Shown one piece after another: positions 17,475 to 25,549 of a stretch of 25,549 nt of DNA (positions within the stretch are counted from its first letter, which is position 1; each line of letters starts with the position of its first letter). Under the pieces are notes generated by a model. That model ran no database searches, was not told the DNA's origin, and was given only the letters and a program-made list of their open reading frames with translations. The stretch covers positions 1-25,549 of the forward strand of contig NW_025955475.1 of assembly GCF_022376445.1 (NCBI RefSeq), in the 5' to 3' direction. A program made the position numbers and the translations under genes. This DNA comes from Fomitopsis serialis (Eukaryota > Basidiomycota > Agaricomycetes > Polyporales > Fomitopsidaceae).

Positions 17475-18592
17475 ATGTCTTGCCCGATCCATCACAGCCT
17501 CGAGGAATGGGAACACGACTGTATCTACAAGCTAGATATCGCTATCAACTGTCCTTGTTCGCTACTAGTACTAGACTCGGATCTAAACATCATGATGAAC
17601 ATTGCGCCGTCGAGTACGGCTGCAGACACAGGCTCTGTACCGGATGGCGATGCCGACGAGTAAATGTTCCATTGCCTGCTAGGTGTCCTTCCGCTGATGT
17701 GCGCTTCACAGGACGACGTATGCAAACGCTGCTGGTTACATGCCAGGCGTCCCGGCGACGATCGACCCACCACGCTTCATGAGCGGCCTGCCCGCAGAGC
17801 AACCTCCGCACGTAGTCCGTTATTCTCGGAGACAGCCTCCTATAATGACTCTCGGTACGTAGGCCGTACATGACTCAAGATGCGAATACGCAATACGCTC
17901 CAGCACAGACGTATTCTGCACACTCAACTGATGTGTACGAGCAATCTCTCTTGGACCGCCCATTGGTCACGACGTGAGTACTATTACTTCCTATCGTCGC
18001 ATCACCGACCGCACAGACACCTTCCTGTTCATGGTCTTTGGTATACAGATCTCACGTATTCCAAAATGTGAATGTGCAACTTGAACACGCCCCAGTGCAG
18101 ACGTATCACGATGTATATGCGCAAGCTCCCTTCGGCCATCATGATCCACCTGCCACGACGTGAGCACCTCGTAACTCCTGCCGTCGCATCATCGAACTTA
18201 CTCACTCCCCGGCATACAGTGGATTGCCCGTCGCGGCGAACACAGCCGCGCCCATCATCTGCTTCTTCGGCGGACCGTGCCCCCACCTCACCGCAGACAT
18301 GCTCCTCAAGAAGGTCGGCGGGGTTATGCGCCACCTCGAAGCGTTCCATGAGTTCACAAGAGACCGTGCGGATTACCTCGTCTGCGACTGGGTCGATGCA
18401 AGCAAGGAATTGGAGGGGCCCGGAACTGGCAGGTGCGGGAAGGACGTCAAGGACGAGTTCCAGCTGGCGAAGCACGTCGCCACGGTGCATTTGCGGCTGC
18501 TCCAGGTCCAATGCGAGGGATGTGGGGAGTGGTTCTTGAGGCGGGACAGTTTGGAGAGGCACAAGGAAAAGGGGAGGTGTTTGCAGGGTTGA
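17475..18592 (+). CDS. Zinc-finger gene A: five-exon multi-finger protein (289 aa)
   Basis: Proposed exons are 17475-17659, 17712-17818, 17880-17973, 18049-18159 and 18220-18592 (870 bases, one frame); introns are 52, 61, 75 and 60 bases. The N-terminus starts MSCPIHHSLEEWEHDC and is Cys-containing. A Gln/Tyr/Pro-rich disordered middle follows (NTQYAPAQTY). The last exon carries three zinc-binding units: CX5C...HX4H (CFFGGPC...HLEAFH), a long-loop finger CX16CX12HX4H ending HVATVH, and CX2CX12HX5C (CEGCGEWFLRRDSLERHK). The last two correspond to the two fingers of gene B. It is probably a nuclear nucleic-acid-binding protein of unknown target. Introns 1, 3 and 4 are well supported; intron 2 (GTTATT...CAAG) is weaker, and without it this copy would be frame-broken. 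Gene D is its duplicate. Confidence 0.6.
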
Positions 18593-18669
18593 GCGCGCGC
18601 GTGTCTCTGTTCGTTCCGTGACTTAAACGTGAAGCGCTGGCCCGGACCGTACCGTATTACAATCAAAAT

Positions 18670-19160
18670 GTGTATGCGCAAGCTGGAATTGGCCAGCCAC
18701 CTGTCGCGGCGTGAGTGCCTCGTAACCCCTGCCATCGCATCATCGAACTTACTCCCCGGCATACAGCGAATTGCCCGTACGGCCTGACACGGTGAACACA
18801 GCCGCGGCCGTGGCAGCGCCCATCATCTGCTTCTTCGGGGAACCGTGCCCCCACCTCACCGCAGACATGCTCCTCCAGAAGGTCGCCGGGGTTAGGCGCC
18901 ACCTCGAAGCGTTCCATGAGTTCACAAGAGATCGCGCGGACAACCTCGTCTGCGACTGGGTCGATGCAAGCAAGGATAAGGACGGGCCCGGAACTGGCAG
19001 GTGCGGGAAGGACGTCAAGGACGAGTTCCAGCTGGCGAAGCACGTCGCCACGGTGCATTTGCGGCTGCTCCAGGTCCAATGCGAGGGATGTGGGGAGTGG
19101 TTCTCGAGGCGGGACAGTTTGGAGAGGCACAAGAATGAGGGGAGGTGCTCGCTTGGTTGA
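18670..19160 (+). pseudogene. Gene A': tandem partial copy of the last two exons of gene A
   Basis: Exon remnant 18670-18710 and exon 18767-19160, with a 56-base intron (GTGAGT...ATACAG), repeat the end of gene A about 550 bases downstream. The three zinc-binding units are intact, with a 7-residue insertion before APIICFFG. There is no in-frame start codon or upstream exons. The junction near 18650 has a short shared CGTATT, suggesting duplication at microhomology followed by loss of part of the penultimate exon. It may serve as an alternative terminal exon pair of gene A; otherwise it is a pseudogene under little decay, since the frame is open to its TGA. Confidence 0.6.
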
Positions 19161-19400
19161 GCGCGCGCATATTCGTGAGTTAAACGTGAGACGCTGGCCC
19201 CGCGCGGACCGTACTGATCGGTTCGCCCAGATGTTTAAGATATGTACGCGTCATTCAAGACCGCTGTGTAATACGTGGGTGAAGAAGCCCTCCCTCTATG
19301 TGAGCTCTTCTCGTGTCTGCCATACCCTCCCGGACGAAATGACTGACGCAGTGATGTTACAATATCCAGTTGTACACTATCACTTTCCGCAGGGGCGGAA

Positions 19401-20153
19401 GATCCCGTCTCGACGATTGTATCTCGATCAATTGGGAATTCGAGGCCCGCGCACCTCTGCCTGGTGCGGAGGACGCATTCGCTCACGCGCGACTGTTGCG
19501 ACTGCCGAGAGATCTCTGGATAGCAGTTACGCAGGTAGGCGAGAACCAGCGTGCGATCACGTAAATGATTGCGGGGAGTCGGAACTTGGACTCGAGGACA
19601 GAACCTTGACAGAACCCATTATGCTCTGCAGCCCCGGTGCAGACGGAACATCGCCGGCACCAATCAGCGAATGCAAGTTGCGATTGCTACGACATTGTGC
19701 TGTTCGCAAACCAATCAGCCACGACTGCTATCATAACAAACTGACCGGCCGTGGCATAGATCCATGTTACAGCAGTCACTCACCGACAAAGGCTCGCTCT
19801 CCCAGATGTGCTCAACGCCTGGTGTCGTCGTGCCTGGGGCCTCGGCCCCTACTATCGATGGTGATAAGTGCGATCTGTCGTCGAGACTGTCGATTAGCTC
19901 TCACCGCCATTCCAACTGCCGGCGTGTCCGACACGGTGCGGATATTCTCCACCTTCCGCAGGTGGACATACTCATGACGTAGAAGCTGCAACTCCACCCA
20001 AATCAACCCCTGCTATGCACAGCTCGCTCGACCCGGCCGGGGCATCGCGCGTAGACCTCCTGGTTGACCGTGTTCGCCGACGCCAGGGTGCAGTTTGAGT
20101 TCTGTCAAGTACTTGCTTCGTAGACTTGCGTTCTGCTCCTTCCGTCTCGTGTT
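19401..20153. other. No supported gene between A' and gene C
   Basis: A long + frame that starts in A' and runs to 19977 is a shadow frame of the zinc-finger exon in its first part and has no support after it. Nothing else is recognised. Confidence 0.4.
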
Positions 20154-20488
20154 GTGGTGCCGAGACGTCTACTTGGGAGGCGACGAGGTGTGGCAGCGAA
20201 GCGGGAGAGCGACTCTAATCCTGCGGTCATCTCTGCGCCAGCACCGTCTGCCGTCTCCGCCGCGAGCCACGATCTGCCCGATGTCTGCTCCACGTGCCAA
20301 AAGGAATTCGGTCGGACGGACGCTCTCACACGGCACAAGAATGAGGTTCACCTCTCCAAGGCACGAACCAAGGTGCGCTGTTCGATACTGCAGCGATTCG
20401 TACAACACTACACTGATCATATCCGGTGCAGCGCCAATCGAAGTCTCAGGCCGGTGCTGCAAAGGAGCCGACGTACAACTCAACCTGA
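20154..20488 (+). pseudogene. Gene C: truncated paralog of gene B (second finger and tail only)
   Basis: From 20283 the sequence is nearly identical to the end of gene B: finger CSTCQKEFGRTDALTRHK, then LSKARTK, then a 59-base intron (20373-20431) and a last exon ending KEPTYNST at a TGA (20486-20488). Upstream of VCSTC the Ala/Ser/Pro-rich frame (SAPAPSAVSAAS) is unrelated to gene B, and the first finger is missing. No start codon or promoter is certain. It is a 5'-truncated copy, or a gene whose front half has been replaced. Confidence 0.6.
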
Positions 20489-20940
20489 TCAGCGTCGCCG
20501 CATTCGGGCGTGCTGCATCCATCGGAAGTATTTAGAAGAGGAAGGCGGTGTAAACACTGTAGTTGTAATGATGAATGCCAGTGCAATGCACGTACAATCG
20601 TTGTGATAGAAGGCCGGATAACAGTGATCTCTTACGCATCCGATAGAAGGGGCTCGCACCCACCGCACACCCCCAACATCTGGGGCATTGGATGGAGACG
20701 AAATGGGGGGTTGGGAAGGGGGGGCTGAGTCCTGAGTCCATTATTGTCGCCGAACATGAATGCATGAAAGAGAAGGAGGAGCCGGACATAATTAAGCTAT
20801 AGTGGCGCTTTGTGGGCGCGCGTCCGACCGAAATTGATCAGATCCATCTCTCGACCGATGCTCGACCGTTCCCAGTTGGTTCCTCTGAGTAGCCTCCATC
20901 ATATTTACGTCCTCAGTTCTGCTCAGTTATGTACTTATTC
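20489..20940 (+). repeat. Zinc-finger gene spacer, least interrupted copy
   Basis: Continues the 3' flank shared with gene B to 20571 (homologous to 12846-12979). It then has the block also found at 5455-5580 and the CGCTTTGTGGGCGCGCGTCC block also found at 5617 and 15734. It is the version of the spacer without the 2.73-kb element. Confidence 0.7.
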
Positions 20941-22920
20941 TGGGAACCACTCGCCGCGAACTTCTGTTCACCAACTGTCGTAGATAAGCCTCGCTGACGC
21001 ACACGGAAGACGGTGAGCGCATTTGCGGCCGCGGTGTTCGTGGCCATGCACTGCGTTCCCCCAGGTATCCCCTACTATTATGTGGTAACTGGCGCCCGCT
21101 GTCACGGAGACTGAGTCGTGGCTCACCGCCCCCGATAAGACCTCTCTCCTCCCCACTAGCTTTCACGACCCTTGTGTCTTTGGATGGGCATCCCCGGAAA
21201 ACACACGACCATAACAACCTCTTCTCGCCTTGAGTGTAAACAGGTTTCTAGGCTCAAGATGCAGGTCGCCTTCTCACACGACGATGTGTCCTCGCGGACG
21301 CCGGGTCAGCTCGAGTATCGATGCCTTTCTAGACATCTTTGAGCAAGCCCCTCCTCGCATCAGTGTGCGAAGAACCCCAATATCCACTACATACGTGAGG
21401 TGTTCGGAACATATGTATGGCCGCATATCGGACAGCGCACGCATCTGGTAGGTTTATGGCCACACCAAGATCGAATCCAAATACAAGTGCGTTGCCCGCG
21501 GCGGGGTCCTACTCGAATACACTCATCTTCCGACCTCATGTTTGTCTTCCGGTTCCTTTATATTGCTCGTATTCTCCGCCCACGGCTGACGCTACCTCCC
21601 CCGGGCTCGTATACAGAGGTACGCTTTCAAGTCCTCTCTCCCCTTACTTACTCACGGTTCCCGGGCTCGCTGGGTGCGCGCAGACCCTGCTCAGCTCGAC
21701 GGGCATTACGGCGGACCTCTCGTGGGTCGAGGCCTCACAGAACTCCCCCAACCCATCCCAACATGTCTTGCCCGAACCATAACAGCATCGAGGCATGGGA
21801 ATACGACTGTACCTACAACCAAGCTATCGCTTTCAGCTGTCCTTGTTCGCGACTATTTTACATGGATGATGCGTCGTCGAGTACGACTTCATACACTGGC
21901 TCTGTACCGGGCGGTGGTGCTGACGGGTGAATGCTCCATTGCCTGACAGCTAGGTGTCCTTACGCTGATGTGCGCTTCACAGGGCGACGTACGCAAACAC
22001 TGCTGGTTACATGCCAGTCGTTCCGGCGACGACTGACCCGCACTTCATCAGCGGCCTGCCGGCAGAACAACCGCAGTACGTAGCTATAGTCCTTCATAAT
22101 CAGAGACAGCATCCCGTTAATGGCTCTCGGCATATAGGCCGTGGCAGATGACTCAATATATGAATGCGCAACACGCCCCAGCACAGACGTATCCTCGTTT
22201 GGATGAGCAAGCTCCCTTCGGCCATCCACCTGCCGTGACGTGAGTACCTCGTGACTCCTGCCGTCGCATCATCGAACCTACACACTCCCCGGCATACAGC
22301 GAATTGCCCGTCGCGGCGAACACAGCCGCGCCCATCATCTGCTTCTTCGGTGGACGGTGCCCCAACCTCGCCCCAGTCGCACTCGAAGCCGGGGTGAACT
22401 TGCAGCGCCATCTCGAATACTTCCACCAGCTCCAGAGGAACCGCATGGGCAAGCTCGTCTGCGACTGGGTCGACGAAGGCAAGAATAAGGACGGGAGTCC
22501 CACTGACAGGTGCGGGAAGGACGTCAAAGACGTGCTTCAGCTGGCCCTTGAAGCACGTCGCGACGGTGCACCTGCAGCTGTTCCAGGTCCAGTGCGAGGG
22601 CTGTGGGGATTGGTTCTCGAGGCGGGACAGTTTGGAGAGGCACAAGAATGAGGGGAGGTGCTCGCTTGGCTGAGCGCGCGTGTGTCTGTGTTCGTTCCGT
22701 GAGTTAAATGTGAAGCGTTGGTCCAGTGCGGTCCGTACTGATCGACTTGCACAGATGTATATGTTGTATATGCATCGTCGGTCGTCATTTAATACGCGGT
22801 TGAAGACGTCCTCCTTCTGTGTGAGCTCCTCTCGTGTCTGGCGCCCCTCTAGGACGATATGACTTACGCAGCGATACTACATTATCTAGTTGTACGCTAT
22901 TACTTTGCGTATGGGTGGGA
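20935..22920 (+). repeat. Segmental duplication, copy 2 (gene D side)
   Basis: Collinear with 16165-19400, without the 424-base insert and without A'. Divergence is scattered through coding and non-coding parts, so the duplication is not very recent. Confidence 0.8.
21763..22673 (+). pseudogene. Gene D: duplicate of gene A with a 4-bp frameshift
   Basis: Exons are 21763-21926, 21983-22075, 22138-22239 and 22300-22673; introns are 56, 62 and 60 bases with GTGAAT, GTACGT and GTGAGT donors. All three junctions keep one frame: MSCPNHNSIEAWEYDC, ATYANTAGYMP, QPWQMTQYMNAQ, then TELPVAANTAAP. Near 22544-22548 the copy has four extra bases (GGCCCTTGAAG against GGCGAAG in A and A'). This shifts the frame just before the HX4H pair, so the last two zinc ligands of the long-loop finger and the whole final finger are lost from the main frame. 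Beyond the insertion the old frame still reads to the expected TGA (CEGCGDWFSRRDSLERHK), so decay is young or the site is an assembly error. Confidence 0.6.
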
Positions 22921-23834
22921 CCCTATTTGCGAAATCTGCCCGAAGTTGAGGAGTTCTCTGTCTGAGTGCCATCTCGAAGCGCTGAGCGCCGAGCGCCGAG
23001 CTGTATACGCCGTGCTGTGTGACGCTTAGTATCCAAGTGGTCGACTCCGTATCTACATACGCGAAGGATCGCCGCGCCTACGGTCTAAGTAACAGTACAG
23101 CTCTCACGCTGTCAGAATGGTCCTTGCGGGAAAGGGGCGGCTAGCTCACCATGCTCAGATCGTGTTATAGCACCTTACATACAGGCATACTCAATGGTAC
23201 TTGCTAACGCGACATTGATATTGCAGTCCGGAGGGTTCTCAAACGAACTAAACAGGTTTCTGGTTCCGCTACAGTGTACTCATTGCGTGGATGGCCATCG
23301 TCTCTATCTGCGCTACGATCGAGCTCTCAGGTAGGGAACCGTTGACCGTGACATGATGGCACTCGGTGGTGTCCGGGCGTTGGCACTCTGACGCCGACTA
23401 CAAAGTACACTGCATATTGCGGTCAGTGTCCCACGTTCAACATTCAACGTTCTCTCCCACCCGCCTCCAGCAAGCTCATCATCATGTATCCAATATCGTC
23501 GTCCAAGACCACGCCAGTGTTGCCTCGCCGGCGGAAACGGTGTGGGTCGCATGATGCCGCACTTCTCTGCATGACCCACTTCAGCTCATCGCGACTGGGT
23601 GATAGTCTCAGCGAGCGTATGCTATCGCCACGCCAGACGCCTTGTGCGTTCTCGCCTTCGCGCCCTGCTCCCTTGCCTCCCGAGTCGTGACTCGAAGGCT
23701 TGTGACGGCAAGTCGGATAGCCCGAACCCCGAACTCGCCCCGCACATGATGGGCCGACTGAAAGTGAGCTCTTTGGTGCCAATAGCATCCCAACTGATCA
23801 GACTCCGTACTGAACGGGTCGCAGTGACTACGAT
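22921..23834. other. No supported gene
   Basis: Beyond the end of the segmental duplication I see no spliced or open coding sequence with good codon use, and no repeats of note apart from a short GCGCTGAGCGCCGAGCGCCGAG run near 22979. Confidence 0.35.
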
Positions 23835-24161
23835 GAGCCGTTCATACGTCACGACCTGGTACACCCGGCCTGGTTGCCGGAGCTGGTAGTAACACCTCTG
23901 GTGCAGTCGTGTGTAAAATCCCGTGCGCTGGTAGTGCTGCTGCTGCTTACACCGTACCTGCATAGAATATACTCAACCGGGGCGGATATCTCGTACTACG
24001 TCGTGGACCCCAGCGGACGGTTCATCTGCAAAAACGCGAGGACAGATGGGACCGTGTGCAACAAAGTGCTCGCAAACAGTATCGCATTCGCGCAGCACTC
24101 CCAGACCGCTCACCGGCACCCGACCCGCCCTCGGTCTGTTGTCTCCACATTTGGAAGATAA
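23835..24161 (+). CDS. Gene E: single long-loop zinc finger, divergent family member
   Basis: The clear part is exon 23966-24161, with the finger FICKNARTDGTVCNKVLANS... in CX9CX12HX4H form (ending HSQTAH). This is the same architecture as finger 1 of gene B (CX8C) and the long-loop finger of gene A (CX16C). A preceding exon (about 23835-23910, SNTSGAVV) joins in phase through a 55-base intron with a weak GTGTAA donor. The frame stops at 24159-24161, before any second finger. The 5' end is not found. It converges with the SUZ12-like gene, whose end is about 200 bases away. It could be a short functional protein or a fragment. Confidence 0.42.
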   Translation, partial: EPFIRHDLVHPAWLPELVVTPLVQSCVKSRALVVLLLLTPYLHRIYSTGADISYYVVDPSGRFICKNARTDGTVCNKVLANSIAFAQHSQTAHRHPTRPRSVVSTFGR

Positions 24162-24358
24162 TGAGCAGATTAGTGCCCTAGTGCCGCACAGCAGCGGCGT
24201 TATTGTTCGCGTGAAGAGGCAGAGCAAGATGAGATGCCTGGTGCGCGTCCAGCGATGGGAGAATGATGTTCTTGATCCAGGGAAGCCGAAGTGTAAAGAC
24301 TACTGACCACGGACTCTTAGAGATGTACCGGCTCAATGCAATTGTAGAGATTGACACG

Positions 24359-25549
24359 CTAGATGTGAGACTGCTGATGAGCGGATGACCACAGTATCTG
24401 GTCAATCCGGCTCCTCCGATGGAGTGTTCTTGTACCAATGATCCATCCCGTGTAGGCTTCATAATGTTCAAGACCTTGACGACCTCGGCAGCAGTCAAGA
24501 ATTGTTCGCCACGAGCATCTTCACTCGTGGTATATATGATCAGCTTAACTGGAACGCACGACGGTGAACATACGTACGAGGAGAAACGCCCGTAAAGCCC
24601 CCCAACCCGCCGCACGGTGGATCATCCGCCAGTGCTCGTCTACGAACGCAAGGACGCCCTTGATATAGCCCTTGAAGATGAAGTCGGGCCTGACCAGCCC
24701 ACTCAGACGGACAGTCCGACGTCTATGGCCGAATGTACGACTCACCGGTTCAACATGATCCAGCGGTTCCACAGCGCCATCATCACCTTGTCCTCGTCCC
24801 GGACATCGTCGAGCTCGAACAGCTCCTCCTCCCTGTCCACAATCATCCACGAGAGGACACCATACTGCTCGAGCGGCATCGTGTTCAGCAGATCATATAC
24901 CTTCGGGCCGCCAGGGCGGCACGAGTAGTCGCCTTCCGGTATGTACGGGTACTGCGCTGCGGGGCCGAGAGGTTCGGAGCGAGGCGGAGGCGAGGGGTAG
25001 CGGGCAGGCAGGGAGCCCCTCGTAGATACCGTGTGGTGTCTCCGTGGAAGGCCGGTCGTTGAACGCGTCCGCGTGGTTGCTTGTGCGCTGGTGGACGGCG
25101 TTGGGATGGAGCGCGAAACGCTTTTTTTGGGATGAGCATGGGCGAGAGCGGCCGCGCTGGAGGAACTTCGTCAACGACCTCAGGAGGTATGGGAAGTTGT
25201 GGCGCGAGTTGTTCGTCCACTTCCTGGACCTGTGGCTGAGGTGCGACTATGGGGGACATTGGGACGGGAGACGGAGACAGACTGTCGCGCCAATAAGCAA
25301 CTTGGCATGTTCACTGTAGTGGCAACACGCGTACCTTTCCGGAGTTGCGACGGCTTGCGGGACATCACTCGCATCATCCGAGTCAGTGCTGTGATCCTCA
25401 TCGACCGAGCTTCTCGAATCATCCTCTGCGTCGGGAATTGTGAGCACAACTTGCCAGGTTGTGCCCTTAGTCATACATGAGAATGTTTCGGTCGGGATGA
25501 AAACAGCTGCAGGACGTACTGACCTCACGTTTCTTGATCTGGCGCCACA
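24359..25549 (-). CDS. SUZ12: SUZ12-like Polycomb protein, VEFS-box end (5' end beyond window)
   Basis: SUZ12 is a core subunit of PRC2, which methylates histone H3 lysine 27; its VEFS box contacts the EZH2 catalytic subunit. Exons on - are 25549-25524 (cut by the window), 25465-25335, 25281-24746, 24689-24574, 24518-24436 and 24373-24359, with introns of 58, 53, 56, 55 and 62 bases. The VEFS box spans three exons: KVYDLLNTMPLEQYG, then DDVRDEDKVMMALWNRWIML, FVDEHWRMIHRAAG and FLTAAEVVKVLN. The DV...EKxxMxxLWN core and the later FV/I pattern match metazoan SUZ12. Upstream is an acidic linker (IPDAEDDSRSSVDEDHSTDS). Within the 25281-24746 exon the good-codon frame shifts by one base at a 7-T run (25122-25128; A7 on the coding strand) and again near 25010. 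The second shift could be a 73-base intron; the first looks like an indel. The last exon is uncertain. Confidence 0.75.
25122..25128 (-). other. A7 run (coding strand) at an apparent frame shift
   Basis: Before the run the SUZ12-like coding frame reads PLSPMLIPKK; after it the frame with GC-ending codons is one base further on (RFALHPNAVHQRT). Six As would join them. This may be a sequencing error in a homopolymer, a real inactivating indel, or a slippage site. Confidence 0.5.

Larger units (their letters stand above)
16165..19400 (+). repeat. Segmental duplication, copy 1 (gene A side)
   Basis: Aligns in the same order and orientation with 20935-22920: upstream region, all exons of gene A against gene D, and the 3' flank (GTGAGTTAAA, CGTACTGATCG, GTGAGCTC.TCTCGTGTCTG). 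Copy 1 is longer because it holds a 424-base insert (17003-17427), an additional exon in gene A and the tandem copy A'. Confidence 0.8.

Noticed and set aside
18916..19977. A 353-codon open frame on +.
   Set aside because: Its first part is a shifted frame of the A' finger exon, and the rest has no coding bias or domain.
24178..24615. A longer read-through C-terminus for the SUZ12-like gene to 24178.
   Set aside because: Codon use worsens after the VEFS box, and a 62-base intron with a TTGAC branch point gives a short end at 24359. Kept only as an alternative.

Overview
The window looks like nuclear DNA of a filamentous basidiomycete, most likely an Agaricomycete (a polypore-type genome is my best guess). 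The evidence is GC-rich coding DNA broken by many introns of about 46-63 bases with GTRNGT donors, CTRAY-like branch points and YAG acceptors; a Ty1/copia retrotransposon with a half-tRNA primer site; and a Polycomb SUZ12-type gene. Nothing bacterial (operons, Shine-Dalgarno sites, CRISPR) is present. Most genes are spliced, so I joined exons by hand using splice signals and reading phase.

Layout. 1-1781: a possible gene 3' end on +, then a four-exon gene of unknown function on - (882-1781, 246 aa). 2271-2930: a degenerate 33-bp minisatellite that abuts the truncated end of a copia element on - (gag, zinc knuckle, protease, start of the pre-integrase domain; 2931-4880), with its primer site and a hairpin-rich LTR-like leader at 4959-5240. 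5441-5860: a decayed third copy of the spacer that separates zinc-finger genes further right. 6106-6673 and 7030-8234: two separate non-coding inverted-repeat elements. 9389-9754: a 5' UTR intron and a mitochondrial-type presequence that goes nowhere recognisable.

10140-24161 holds an expanded and decaying family of C2H2-type zinc-finger genes, all on +. Gene B (10140-12845) has seven exons, and one of its introns is 1.6 kb long and contains an independent two-exon gene. Gene A (17475-18592) is followed by a tandem partial copy A' (18670-19160). Gene C (20154-20488) is truncated, gene D (21763-22673) is broken by a 4-bp insertion, and gene E (about 23835-24161) is more distant. The order B-spacer-A is repeated as C-spacer-D, which implies duplication of a two-gene unit. 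A 2.73-kb non-autonomous DNA transposon (12983-15716) later entered the first spacer.

24359-25549: on -, convergent with gene E, the 3' part of a SUZ12-like Polycomb gene with a recognisable VEFS box. It runs off the right edge of the window.

The genes do not form a pathway. The region reads as a repeat-rich chromosomal island in which zinc-finger genes duplicate and decay beside a conserved chromatin gene.
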